A stretch of 64,000 nucleotides of DNA from Desulfobacter sp. (GCA_028768525.1 CP054837.1:1-64000); one strand, 5' to 3'; positions 44,453 through 52,614 are shown, numbered from the stretch's first letter. Numbers and translations are program-made. Notes: generated by a model not told the origin, from the letters alone.

Positions 44453-45648
44453 CATCTGAGCCAATGCGGATTCAGCCCGTGAAACCAGCCCCCGGGAACA
44501 GGGCTCCCCATATTATGATCCTGACCGGGGAACCCTCGGGAGACTTCCATGCCGCTCCCCTGATCAGGGCCCTTAAAAAGCTTGTGCCCGGCATCCGCAT
44601 CTCAGGTATCGGCGGTCCTGCCATGGCCGGGCAGGGCGCTGAGATCTTTTTCCCCATTGAACGGCTTTCTGCCATGGGACTGATCCAGGTCGCCCGGCAG
44701 TTCTCCACCATCCGGCAGGCTTTCAGGACGGTTCAGCAGCGTCTCAATATCGACCGGCCCGATGTTCTGGTTCTTATCGATTATCCGGGATTCAACCTCC
44801 GGGCAGCAAAATATGTACATGAAAACCTGGATATACCGGTGTGTTATTATATCGCCCCCAAGGCCTGGGCCTGGAATGCATCCCGCTTCAGCAAAATAAA
44901 AGACTATACGGACCATGTGGCCCTGATCCTTCCCTTTGAGCTGCCCATTTATAAAAAGCTTAAAATTAGCGCCACCTATGTGGGAAACCCCCTGGTGGAC
45001 GAATATCCGGCTCCCCCCTCAGGCCAGGACAACAATGTTGGCTGCCAGAACGGGTTTCCTGTCATCGGTCTCCTTCCCGGCTCCAGGTCTTCTGAAATTA
45101 ACAAGCTTCTGCCGGTGATGCTGGATACGGCCCAAGAAATTGTCAAGGTGCACGGAAAGGCCCGCTTTTTGATATCTTCTGGAATCGCCCAGTATGACCA
45201 ACGTATCCGCCAGATTCTGGAAGACCATCCCATCCGCCAGTCCTGCAGCATTGTTTCAGGCCGCCCTGCCGCCATATTTAAAACGGCGGACATGCTCATA
45301 GCGGCATCGGGAACGGTTACCCTGGAAGCTGCCCTTTGTCAGGTGCCGACCATTATCGTTTATAAACTTTCACCCTTGGCCTTTGCCCTGGGCCAGCTGC
45401 TGGTTAAAGTAAAATACGCCGGCCTTGCCAACCTGATTATGGGGCGGGAGGTCATGCCTGAGCTGCTCCAGAAGGACGCCAGTCCTGAAAAGATTTCAAA
45501 AAAGGCGTTTTCCATACTCTCCGATCTAAGTGCCCACAGAAGACAATTGGCCCAGGTTCGCCAGCGGCTGGGCACGCCCGGTGCACCGGATCGAACCGCG
45601 AAAATTATTATAAATATTATGGGGAAAGAAAGGAAACCGGGGGCTTAA
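44449..45648 (+). CDS. lpxB: Lipid A disaccharide synthase
   Basis: LpxB joins lipid X and UDP-diacylglucosamine to the lipid A disaccharide on the inner face of the inner membrane. This 399-residue family-19 glycosyltransferase shows MILTGEPSGDFHAAPLIRAL, GIGGPAMAGQGAE, YYIAPKAWAWNASR and LLPGSRSSEINKLLP, all signature stretches, and SGTVTLEAALC for UDP binding. It has about 20 extra N-terminal residues compared with E. coli. It closes the envelope cluster and is translationally coupled to lpxI. Confidence 0.96.
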   Translation: MTSEPMRIQPVKPAPGNRAPHIMILTGEPSGDFHAAPLIRALKKLVPGIRISGIGGPAMAGQGAEIFFPIERLSAMGLIQVARQFSTIRQAFRTVQQRLNIDRPDVLVLIDYPGFNLRAAKYVHENLDIPVCYYIAPKAWAWNASRFSKIKDYTDHVALILPFELPIYKKLKISATYVGNPLVDEYPAPPSGQDNNVGCQNGFPVIGLLPGSRSSEINKLLPVMLDTAQEIVKVHGKARFLISSGIAQYDQRIRQILEDHPIRQSCSIVSGRPAAIFKTADMLIAASGTVTLEAALCQVPTIIVYKLSPLAFALGQLLVKVKYAGLANLIMGREVMPELLQKDASPEKISKKAFSILSDLSAHRRQLAQVRQRLGTPGAPDRTAKIIINIMGKERKPGA

Positions 45649-45727
45649 ATACCTATTTGACAAACCCATGGCAAAGTGATTAGAGTGAATCAGACCATCA
45701 TATTAATCTAAGAGGATTTAAATTTTC

Positions 45728-46993
45728 ATGACCTTTGAAGTGACCCTGTTGCTCATCTGTCTTCTATTGTCCGGTTTTTTTTCGGCTTCGGAAACAGCAC
45801 TTTTTTCGATTTCAAAAGTCAAAGCACTACATGTGGCCAAGGACGGTTCCAGCACAGGCCGCCTGATTATGGAGATGAAAGAGGATTCCCATACACTTCT
45901 GACCACGATTCTCATCGGCAACAACCTGGTTAATATCGGTGCGTCTGCCCTGGCAACATCCCTGGCTATTTCCTATTTTGCCTCCAACGCCGTCGGCATT
46001 GCAACCGGTGCCATGACCCTTCTTATCCTGGTCTTCGGGGAAATTTTTCCCAAGTCCTTTGCCAACCACAACAATGTGCTGGTATCCAGGGGGGTGATTT
46101 ATCCCCTGTACTGGCTGTCAAAACTTTTCTTTCCCCTGATCTTTATTCTCAATTTTATTCCCAAACTCCATGGGACCATTGATAACGCCCAGGAGGCCGT
46201 TACCGAAGATGAACTTATGACCATGGTTGAGGTGGTTGAGGAGGAAGGGGAAATCAAAGTGGAAGAAAAAGAGTATATCACCAGCATCTTTGAGTTTGAC
46301 GATACCTCCTGTTCAGAAATCATGACCCCCAGGGCGGATATGTTTGTGGTGGATGTTTCCCAGGGCCTGGATATCCAGGATGTGCTTAGAACCGGCTTTT
46401 CAAGAATACCGGTGATAGAGGATACCATTGACAATATCGTTGGGATTCTTCATGTGAAGGATCTTTTCGCAAAGTTCCAGCGCCAGGTTGAATCGGGAAA
46501 AAATGTCGGGGACCTTGAATTGAAATCCATCATGAAAAAACCCTATTTTATCCCGGAATCCAAAAAGCTGGATTCCCTGCTCCAGGCCTTTAAAACCAAG
46601 AAGAACCATATGGCGGTGGTGGTGGATGAGCACGGCGGGGTCTCAGGCATTGTCACCCTGGAGGACGTGGTGGAAGAGGTGTTTGGCGAAATTGTCGATG
46701 AGACCGATCATAACGCCCCTGACATTGTTCAGTTAAAGGGGAAAAAATGGCTGGTCTCCGGACGGATGGATGTGGATGACCTGAACAAGGCCCTTGATAT
46801 TGAAATTCCGGAATCCGCCAACTACGATACCATTTCAGGTTTTTTTCTTGAGCAGATCGAGCGGATTCCCCAACCGGGAGAGTTCATTCGGCTGGATGAC
46901 TGGGTGATTACGGTGAAGGACATGGACGGTAACCGGATAAAATCCTTTATCGTCAAACCTGCTGACAACCAGGACGCCAAGGGACTCGGATAA
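45728..46993 (+). CDS. CNNM/CorC-family (DUF21-CBS) ion transporter
   Basis: This 421-residue protein has an N-terminal DUF21 membrane domain of three to four helices (about 1-150; SGFFSASETALFSISK is the hallmark). A CBS pair follows (about 195-325; IMTPRADMFVVD, VVDEHGGVSGIVTLEDVVEEVFGEI), then a C-terminal CorC_HlyC domain (about 340-415). Members export magnesium or sodium, or tune their transport; many are misnamed hemolysins. It stands alone between lpxB and the phenylalanine attenuator. AGAGG lies ahead of the ATG. Confidence 0.9.
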   Translation: MTFEVTLLLICLLLSGFFSASETALFSISKVKALHVAKDGSSTGRLIMEMKEDSHTLLTTILIGNNLVNIGASALATSLAISYFASNAVGIATGAMTLLILVFGEIFPKSFANHNNVLVSRGVIYPLYWLSKLFFPLIFILNFIPKLHGTIDNAQEAVTEDELMTMVEVVEEEGEIKVEEKEYITSIFEFDDTSCSEIMTPRADMFVVDVSQGLDIQDVLRTGFSRIPVIEDTIDNIVGILHVKDLFAKFQRQVESGKNVGDLELKSIMKKPYFIPESKKLDSLLQAFKTKKNHMAVVVDEHGGVSGIVTLEDVVEEVFGEIVDETDHNAPDIVQLKGKKWLVSGRMDVDDLNKALDIEIPESANYDTISGFFLEQIERIPQPGEFIRLDDWVITVKDMDGNRIKSFIVKPADNQDAKGLG

Positions 46994-47030
46994 CCAAGGA
47001 GTGAAAAAATAAAAAATCAGGGATATTTAC

Positions 47031-47057
47031 TTGACAGATGAAAATCATCTGTATAAG
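47031..47057 (+). promoter_or_regulatory. Promoter and palindromic operator of the pheA-aro operon
   Basis: A perfect TTGACA (47031-47036) and TATAAG (47052-47057) are only 15 bases apart. A perfect inverted repeat, ACAGATGA-AAA-TCATCTGT (47034-47052), fills the whole spacer and overlaps both boxes. A protein bound there would block RNA polymerase, or a twisting activator could correct the short spacing. This is inferred from the sequence. Confidence 0.6.
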
Positions 47058-47093
47058 CTTCTTGGACCTTAAAAAAACGAATCGGATTAAAAG

Positions 47094-47165
47094 ATGAATT
47101 TTACCTTTGGCAGATATTTTTATTTTAGCAGCTTCTTTAGAAGGGAGCCTGCCTGCCGGTGGTGA
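47094..47165 (+). CDS. Phenylalanine attenuator leader peptide
   Basis: This 23-codon frame begins ATG at 47094 and stops with TGA at 47163-47165. It begins MNFTFGRYFYFSSFF and thus has six Phe (positions 3, 5, 9, 11, 14, 15) and two Tyr (8, 10) in its first 15 codons, far above chance. It is followed by paired antiterminator and terminator segments and then pheA, the classic order of Phe attenuation. Ribosome stalling at the Phe codons when Phe-tRNA is scarce would leave 47149-47156 free. The ribosome site (GGATTAAAAG) is weak. It is too short to act as a protein. Confidence 0.8.
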   Translation: MNFTFGRYFYFSSFFRREPACRW

Positions 47166-47238
47166 ATCAACCTTAACACCCGAGACCCCGATCAAAAAAC
47201 CGCAGCAGGCAGACGCCTGGTGCGGTTTTCGCGTTTTT
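47149..47238 (+). terminator. pheA attenuator: antiterminator segment and intrinsic terminator
   Basis: The terminator hairpin has an outer 9-bp stem (47196-47204 AAAACCGCA with 47221-47229), an inner 5-bp stem (47206-47210 with 47215-47219), and then T5 at 47234-47238. The segment CTGCCTGC (47149-47156), which lies over leader codons 18-21, pairs perfectly with GCAGGCAG (47205-47212) inside the terminator. A stalled ribosome would allow this pairing and permit read-through into pheA-aroEAKC. A ribosome at the leader stop would cover it and give termination. Confidence 0.78.
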
Positions 47239-47271
47239 GGGGGGGAGGGAATGATCCAGGAACCTTAGACT

Positions 47272-48396
47272 ATGGAAATACCGAAAGAGAAAAAAGTGGA
47301 TGATACCCAAGCCAATTCTCTGGCACCTTTGAGGGAAGAGATCGACCGGATTGATGCCAGGATTCTGGAGCTGATAAACCGGCGCCTGAACATCGGAGAA
47401 CAGGTGGGCATGGTTAAAAAGCAGAAGGGCAGTCAGATCCTTGACCGGGCCCGGGAACGGATGGTGGTTGAAAACCTGTTTAAAATTAACCAAGGCCCTG
47501 CGAACCCGGAGCTGATCCAGTATATATTTAATGTGATCATCACCGCCACCAGGGAAATCCAAAAGCCTAAGACCATCGCCTTTTTAGGACCTAAAGCAAG
47601 TTACACCCATATTGCCGCCCTGAATCATTTCAGGCATTCCGGTGATTTTGCTGAACAACCCAGCCTCTTTGATGTATTCCGGGAGGTAGAACGGTCCCAG
47701 GGTCATTACGGGGTGGTACCGGTGGAAAATTCCATTGAAGGGGCAGTGAATCATACACTGGACCTGTTTACTGAGTTTGACCTGAATATATGTGCCGAGC
47801 ATTACGAACCTATTTCCCACGACCTGCTTTCCATCACCGGGGAGCCGGACGATGTCAGAACCATTTACTCCCATCCCCAGGCCATTGCCCAGTGCAAGGG
47901 GTGGATTCGTAAACACTTCCCCGAAGCCGAGGTGCTGGAGACAAGTTCCACTTCCAAGGCAGCTCAGATGGCCGCCGGGGACGAAACCGTTGCGGCCATC
48001 GCTTCCCAAAAGGCGGCCCATATTTATGAACTGCTGCCCGTGGCGTCAAAAATCGAAGACCGGGGGGGGAATATTACCCGGTTTTTGGTCATTGGCAAGG
48101 ATTCCCCGGAACCCACCGGCAAAGATAAAACCTCAATTATGTTTGCCACCTCCCATACCCCGGGGGCGTTATTCAAAGCCCTGGCCCCCATTGACAGGGC
48201 CGGACTGAACATGGTGAAACTTGAATCCAGGCCCACCCGGCACCACAACTGGAGCTATTATTTTTTTATGGATATTGAAGGCCATATCAAAGAAGCGGCG
48301 GTGAGCCGTACAATTGACGAAATCAGGTCTGCAACTCTTTCGCTCAAAATTCTGGGGGCATATCCCATATTTAAAAAAGAGGAGCCCCTCCCATGA
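47272..48396 (+). CDS. pheA: Bifunctional chorismate mutase/prephenate dehydratase (P-protein)
   Basis: This 374-residue enzyme turns chorismate to prephenate and then phenylpyruvate. An AroQ chorismate mutase domain (about 15-95; LREEIDRIDARILELINRR) is followed by prephenate dehydratase (about 100-285) starting AFLGPKASYTH, and an ACT domain (about 295-370) with the ESRPTR motif that binds Phe for feedback inhibition. The ATG at 47272 is preceded by an in-frame mini-ORF (ATG 47251, TAG 47266) that holds the strong GGGGGAGGG ribosome site. It is the first gene of the operon governed by the Phe attenuator. The stop overlaps aroE. Confidence 0.95.
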   Translation: MEIPKEKKVDDTQANSLAPLREEIDRIDARILELINRRLNIGEQVGMVKKQKGSQILDRARERMVVENLFKINQGPANPELIQYIFNVIITATREIQKPKTIAFLGPKASYTHIAALNHFRHSGDFAEQPSLFDVFREVERSQGHYGVVPVENSIEGAVNHTLDLFTEFDLNICAEHYEPISHDLLSITGEPDDVRTIYSHPQAIAQCKGWIRKHFPEAEVLETSSTSKAAQMAAGDETVAAIASQKAAHIYELLPVASKIEDRGGNITRFLVIGKDSPEPTGKDKTSIMFATSHTPGALFKALAPIDRAGLNMVKLESRPTRHHNWSYYFFMDIEGHIKEAAVSRTIDEIRSATLSLKILGAYPIFKKEEPLP

Positions 48397-49205
48397 CCCA
48401 TTGTTTAATCGATACCTCCACCGCCCTTTATTGCGTGCTTGGGCGTCCGGTTGCCCATTCCAAAAGCCCAGCCGTCCATAACAGGGCGTTCCGGGAAGAA
48501 AAGATCAATGCCGTTTACCTGGCATTTGAACCCGAAAATATTGAAAAGGCCGTCATGTCAATCAAAACCCTTTCCATCCGGGGGGCTTCTGTGACCATTC
48601 CCTTTAAGGAATCTGTCATGGCGTATCTGGACTGGATTGATCCCCTGGGATTGGAAATCGGGGCGGTAAACACCATCGTCAATGAGGACGGTGTCCTCAA
48701 GGGCTATAACACTGACTGCCGGGCGGCTATTGATCCCATCCTGGGCCTGGGCAGCATCCGGGATAAACGGGTTTGCATTGTCGGGGCAGGGGGAGCGGCC
48801 CGGGCCGTCGCCCACGGGGCCGCAAAGGAAGGGGCAAAAATTATTGTCACCAACCGGACCCAGGAAAAGGGGCTGGACCTGGCAGACCGGGTATCCGGAG
48901 AATTTGTTCCGGCCAAGGAAGCTGAGGATATACAGGCGGACGTGGTGATCAACACCACCAGCCTGGGCATGGTGCCCAATGACCAGGTCTTGAGTTTTTC
49001 TGAAAAGGCCCTTCGGCCCGGTATGCTGGTCATGGATGTGGTGTATGCGCCCATGGATACCTGTCTGCTGAAAACCGCCAGGTCAAAGGGATGCACCACC
49101 ATTGACGGGTTGACCATGTTCCTGGCCCAGGCCGCCGCCCAGTTTACGCTGTGGACGGGCAGGATTCCTGATATCGAACTGATGAGAAAAGACATATTGG
49201 GCTGA
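48393..49205 (+). CDS. aroE: Shikimate dehydrogenase
   Basis: AroE reduces 3-dehydroshikimate with NADPH. This 270-residue protein has the shikimate-binding VLGRPVAHSKSPAVHNRAF (17-35), the catalytic Lys in VTIPFKES, the GYNTDCRAA motif, and the NADP Rossmann loop VGAGGAARAVAHGA with NRT for NADPH preference. It is translationally coupled to pheA (four-base overlap). The dehydroquinate synthase and DAHP synthase genes are not in the window. Confidence 0.95.
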   Translation: MTHCLIDTSTALYCVLGRPVAHSKSPAVHNRAFREEKINAVYLAFEPENIEKAVMSIKTLSIRGASVTIPFKESVMAYLDWIDPLGLEIGAVNTIVNEDGVLKGYNTDCRAAIDPILGLGSIRDKRVCIVGAGGAARAVAHGAAKEGAKIIVTNRTQEKGLDLADRVSGEFVPAKEAEDIQADVVINTTSLGMVPNDQVLSFSEKALRPGMLVMDVVYAPMDTCLLKTARSKGCTTIDGLTMFLAQAAAQFTLWTGRIPDIELMRKDILG

Positions 49206-49225
49206 TGCGCCCGAAGGAGAAAAAG

Positions 49226-50479
49226 ATGAAGCAGCTGAGTCCCCGGAATATCCCAGACCAGGTGGTCCGTATTCCCGGATCCAAAAGTATCTCGCACCGA
49301 ATGATGATCTGCGCGGCCCTGGCCCGGGGAAAATCGGATATTTACAACTCCCTCGAAAGCGATGACCTCGCCTTGACCCGGCAGACCCTGTCACATATGG
49401 GGGCCGGTATCCACAGAGCCGGTGAGGACCATTATGAAATTACCGGTTTCGGCGGCCGCCCAAGGCCCTATCCAGAGCCCATTTACCTGGGTAATTCCGG
49501 CACCTCCATGCGGTTGCTGGCCGGCATTGCCGCCCTGGGGGATACCGCCTATACCCTGACCGGGGATGAGCGCATGTGCCAGCGGCCCATGACCGAATTG
49601 CTGGAGGCCCTGAACCTGATCCAGATTTCGGCGTATTCACGCAACGACCAGGGCACCCCCCCTGTCGTCATCCAGGGGAACAGCCGCATGGGCGGTAAAA
49701 CCCGGATCGACTGCTCCAGGTCAAGTCAATACCTTTCCGCCCTGCTCATGGCAGGCGCCCTTTTCGACCAGGGCCTGGTCATTGAACTGGACGGCCCTCC
49801 GGTATCCCAGCCCTATGTTGATCTGACCCTGGATGTCATGCGGCAGTTTAATGTGACGGCTGAAAGGGTGTCAAATATCAGGTATGAGGTTCCGGGCCGC
49901 CAGGCATATGTCCCGGGTAAGAGAATCGTGGAGCCGGATATGTCCAATGCCGGTTATTTCTGGGCGGCCGGGGCGGTTAGCGGCAAAAAAATCGGGGTAG
50001 ACAATATTGGAGAATCACTTCAAGGCGACCTGAAACAGGTGAACATCCTGGAGAAAATGGGCTGCCATGTGCAAAAAGAGGGCAGGGTGCTCTCTGTACA
50101 GGGCGGTGCGCTTACCGGTGTGGATGTGGACATGGCCGACACCCCGGATGCGGTGCCGGCCATTGCCGTTGTGGCAGCCTTTGCCAAGGGCAGGACCCGG
50201 ATCCGCAATATCGGCCATTTGCGGATAAAGGAATGCGACCGCATCGATGCGGTCTGCTCCCAGCTGGCCAAAATGGGTGTCCAGGTCAGCCAGGGGCCGG
50301 ATTCCATGGAAATTACCGGAGGCAATCCCTGCGGTGCCTGTATCGAAACCTTTAACGATCACCGCATTGCCATGGCATTTTCCGTGGCAGGACTCGTGGT
50401 GGCGGGTATGGAAATTGAAAATCCCGGCTGTGTTGAAAAATCCTTCCCCACCTACTGGCAGATCTATGATGCGCTCTGA
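49226..50479 (+). CDS. aroA: EPSP synthase (3-phosphoshikimate 1-carboxyvinyltransferase)
   Basis: AroA joins phosphoenolpyruvate to shikimate-3-phosphate. This 417-residue protein has the N-terminal IPGSKSISHRMMICAALA substrate loop, the PEP loop LGNSGTSMRLLAG, and the C-terminal RIKECDRIDAVCSQLAKMG and FNDHRIAMAFSVAG motifs. The PEP loop reads more like class II enzymes than E. coli (LGNAGTAMRP). An ATG at 49205 overlaps the aroE stop, but the ATG at 49226 has AAGGAGA six bases ahead and is preferred. Confidence 0.94.
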   Translation: MKQLSPRNIPDQVVRIPGSKSISHRMMICAALARGKSDIYNSLESDDLALTRQTLSHMGAGIHRAGEDHYEITGFGGRPRPYPEPIYLGNSGTSMRLLAGIAALGDTAYTLTGDERMCQRPMTELLEALNLIQISAYSRNDQGTPPVVIQGNSRMGGKTRIDCSRSSQYLSALLMAGALFDQGLVIELDGPPVSQPYVDLTLDVMRQFNVTAERVSNIRYEVPGRQAYVPGKRIVEPDMSNAGYFWAAGAVSGKKIGVDNIGESLQGDLKQVNILEKMGCHVQKEGRVLSVQGGALTGVDVDMADTPDAVPAIAVVAAFAKGRTRIRNIGHLRIKECDRIDAVCSQLAKMGVQVSQGPDSMEITGGNPCGACIETFNDHRIAMAFSVAGLVVAGMEIENPGCVEKSFPTYWQIYDAL

Positions 50480-51011
50480 TAAATTGTTGCCTGTGTTCCT
50501 CGTCGGCTACCGGTGTACAGGCAAAACCACCATCGGCAGGCTTCTGGCCCGGGCCCTCGGCCGCCCCTTTGTGGATACAGATACCGCCCTTGAGGCCCGG
50601 TTCAATATTTCCATTGCCCAAATGGTTGCAAACAAGGGCTGGGACCATTTCCGGGAAATGGAAAACCGGGTGCTGACCTCCCTGGATATCTCTTCGGCAC
50701 CGGTGGTGGCCACAGGCGGCGGTATTATCCTGGCGGAGAAAAACAGGGTGTGGATTCATGATTCCGGCATCTGTGTATGGCTCCATGCCGATGTGTCCAC
50801 ACTGCTATCCAGATTGTCCAAAGACGCAGAACTAACGGATCACCGACCGGACCTCACCGGCCACAGCCTGGAAGAGGAGACCCGTGAGATGCTGGACATC
50901 AGAACGCCATTATACCGGGAAATGGCCCAAATAATTGTAGACACGGCCCGATATACACCTGAAGACGCGGCCCACCACATCATAAGGAGGCTTGAAAATG
51001 AGCGGCTCTAG
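50469..51011 (+). CDS. aroK: Shikimate kinase
   Basis: This 180-residue kinase phosphorylates shikimate at the 3-hydroxyl. It has the P-loop VGYRCTGKTTIGRLLA (about 13-28), the DTD shikimate-binding motif (about residue 38) and the glycine-rich ATGGGIIL. Tandem ATGs at 50466 and 50469 begin the frame inside the end of aroA, an 11- to 14-base overlap; the long frame upstream is a shadow of aroA. Its stop overlaps aroC by 14 bases. Confidence 0.93.
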   Translation: MRSDKLLPVFLVGYRCTGKTTIGRLLARALGRPFVDTDTALEARFNISIAQMVANKGWDHFREMENRVLTSLDISSAPVVATGGGIILAEKNRVWIHDSGICVWLHADVSTLLSRLSKDAELTDHRPDLTGHSLEEETREMLDIRTPLYREMAQIIVDTARYTPEDAAHHIIRRLENERL

Positions 51012-52062
51012 CTTTGGAAAAGCGTTTCAAATATCAACCTTTGGCGAATCCCACGGAAAGGCCCTTGGGGTCGTTATCCAGGGCTGTCCCCCGGGTCTGG
51101 AAATAGATGAGGCTGTAATACAGGCTGCTCTGGACAAACGGAAACCCGGAAAGGGGCCGGCATCCACCAAGCGTAATGAGCCGGACCGGCCCAGGATACT
51201 CTCCGGTACCTTTGAGGGCAGGACAACGGGCACCCCCATTATGATACTCATTGAAAACAAAGATGCCAAATCCCGTTCCTATGCAGACATTGCCCATGTT
51301 TTCCGCCCAGGCCACGGAGACTATACCTATTTTAAAAAGTACGGGATCCGGGATTACCGGGGCGGGGGCAGGGCCTCTGCCAGGGAAACCGCCGCCCGTG
51401 TGGCGGCAGGGGCTGTGGCCCAACTGGTCCTGGATCCCCATAAGGTTTCCATTGAAAGCCATACCCTTGCCATGGGCGGGATCCATGCCCAAACCTTTGA
51501 CAGAAACGTAATCGATGAAAATCCATTCAAAATGGCTGATGCCAAGGCTGCGGAAGCTGTCGCCCAAAGGGTTGCCAAGGTCAAGGAAGAGGGAGATTCC
51601 CTTGGCGGAATCGTGGAAATAAGGGCGGTAAATGTACCGCCGGGGCTGGGTGATCCGGTATTTGACAAACTTGACGGAGAAATTGCCAAGGCCATGATGA
51701 GTATCGGGGCTGTAAAGGCGGTTGAAATCGGTGCAGGGATCCGGGCGGGCGAATTAAAGGGATCGGAGAACAACGATGCCATGACCCTGGACGGATTCCA
51801 GTCCAACAATGCGGGTGGCATACTGGCAGGCATTTCAAACGGAGAGGATATCGTTGTCAAGGTTCATGTGAAACCCATTCCCTCCATCCTCAAACCCCAG
51901 GATACCTTAAGGGAGGACGGCAGTGCCGCAGTGGTCTCAACAAAAGGGCGGCATGATATCTGTGCCATCCCCAGAATAAACAAGGTCTGTGAGGCCATGC
52001 TTGCGCTGGTTCTCACAGACCATTTGTTAAGGCAGACCTGCCAGAATTGTATTTCAGATTAA
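50998..52062 (+). CDS. aroC: Chorismate synthase
   Basis: AroC makes chorismate from EPSP with reduced FMN. The signature stretches are FGESHGKALGVVIQGCPPG (about residues 16-34), FRPGHGDYTYFKKYGIRDYRGGGRASARETAARVAAG, and DGFQSNNAGGILAGISNGEDIV near the C-terminus. The ATG at 50998 has a perfect AAGGAGG seven bases ahead; the TTG at 50992 is less likely. It is the last gene of the operon and overlaps the stop of a convergent small gene by four bases. Confidence 0.96.
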   Translation: MSGSSFGKAFQISTFGESHGKALGVVIQGCPPGLEIDEAVIQAALDKRKPGKGPASTKRNEPDRPRILSGTFEGRTTGTPIMILIENKDAKSRSYADIAHVFRPGHGDYTYFKKYGIRDYRGGGRASARETAARVAAGAVAQLVLDPHKVSIESHTLAMGGIHAQTFDRNVIDENPFKMADAKAAEAVAQRVAKVKEEGDSLGGIVEIRAVNVPPGLGDPVFDKLDGEIAKAMMSIGAVKAVEIGAGIRAGELKGSENNDAMTLDGFQSNNAGGILAGISNGEDIVVKVHVKPIPSILKPQDTLREDGSAAVVSTKGRHDICAIPRINKVCEAMLALVLTDHLLRQTCQNCISD

Positions 52063-52382
52063 ACCGGGGCTTTTTCCACGATATCGGTTTCAAGTTTGTC
52101 TGCAATTTCAATGGCGGAGTTTAGGGCATCGTTGATCATGAAAAGCTGGATTTTAAGGGTTTTCAAGGATGCCGGAGTCGCTGAGATCTTGTCTCCGGAG
52201 GAGAGGATGGAGGCCAGCTGATTGGCTTTTTTGGAAAACTCGGTCAGCCGTTCGCTGAAGTTGATGATTTCACCGGCCCAGTTGTCCCGTTCTTCCTGAC
52301 TCAGTTCGATGTCGGCGTTTCCGGTTCCGTTGATGAGGTGGTCAATCTGGTAGTCCTCGGGGTTGGCGATGATCTCGTACAT
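52059..52382 (-). CDS. Small hypothetical protein, 107 residues
   Basis: This 107-residue acidic protein has no cysteine, signal peptide or membrane segment. It is predicted to be all-helical, with the last 60 residues looking like a coiled coil (ERLTEFSKKANQLASIL, then ALNSAIEIADKLETDIV). I do not recognise it. An AAGGAG site seven bases ahead of the ATG and a good promoter (52444-52472) support it as real. It is monocistronic and converges on aroC with a four-base overlap. Confidence 0.7.
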   Translation of the reverse strand: MYEIIANPEDYQIDHLINGTGNADIELSQEERDNWAGEIINFSERLTEFSKKANQLASILSSGDKISATPASLKTLKIQLFMINDALNSAIEIADKLETDIVEKAPV

Positions 52383-52443
52383 AATGTTCTCCTTTTCGTG
52401 GGTGGTTTATCCTGTTGAAGGACATGTGACGAACATGGGTAAA

Positions 52444-52473
52444 AGGATAAGTAAGCCTTGAACTTAAGTCAAG
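52444..52473 (-). promoter_or_regulatory. Promoter of the 107-residue protein gene
   Basis: On the minus strand TTGACT (52467-52472) and TATCCT (52444-52449) are 17 bases apart. A palindrome with arms CTTGA/TCAAG around ACTTAAG (52457-52473) covers the -35 box and may be an operator. Confidence 0.45.
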
Positions 52474-52510
52474 TTTAGTGGCTGAAAACATTAGGTATTC
52501 AGGAGGGACT

Positions 52511-52552
52511 AAAAGGAGATTCCCCCCATGCACGCCCGGTGCACGGGGGGAA
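52511..52552 (-). terminator. Probable tolC terminator
   Basis: A 14-pair stem (52520-52533 with 52539-52552; TTCCCCCC and GGGGGGAA ends) with one wobble pair that forms only in minus-strand RNA is followed on that strand by TCTCCTTTT. It lies about 70 bases after the tolC stop. A second hairpin with a 10-bp perfect stem (52581-52590 with 52600-52609) lies between, with a short T-run on the plus side. Confidence 0.55.
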
Positions 52553-52580
52553 CGAATTTTTCATCGCCAGTGGGGATATT

Positions 52581-52614
52581 GAATGGGGCTTCAGTATTCA
52601 GCCCCATTCTTTTT
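52581..52614 (+). terminator. Hairpin with T-run on the plus strand next to the tolC end
   Basis: The perfect stem GAATGGGGCT/AGCCCCATTC (loop of nine) is followed by T5 (52610-52614) in the plus direction. No plus-strand gene ends just before it. It may stop read-through from the aro operon before it runs antisense into tolC. Confidence 0.5.

Noticed and set aside
47266..47268. TAG before pheA as a pyrrolysine or read-through codon
   Set aside because: A five-codon mini-ORF with restart explains it more simply; nothing else in the window suggests TAG decoding.
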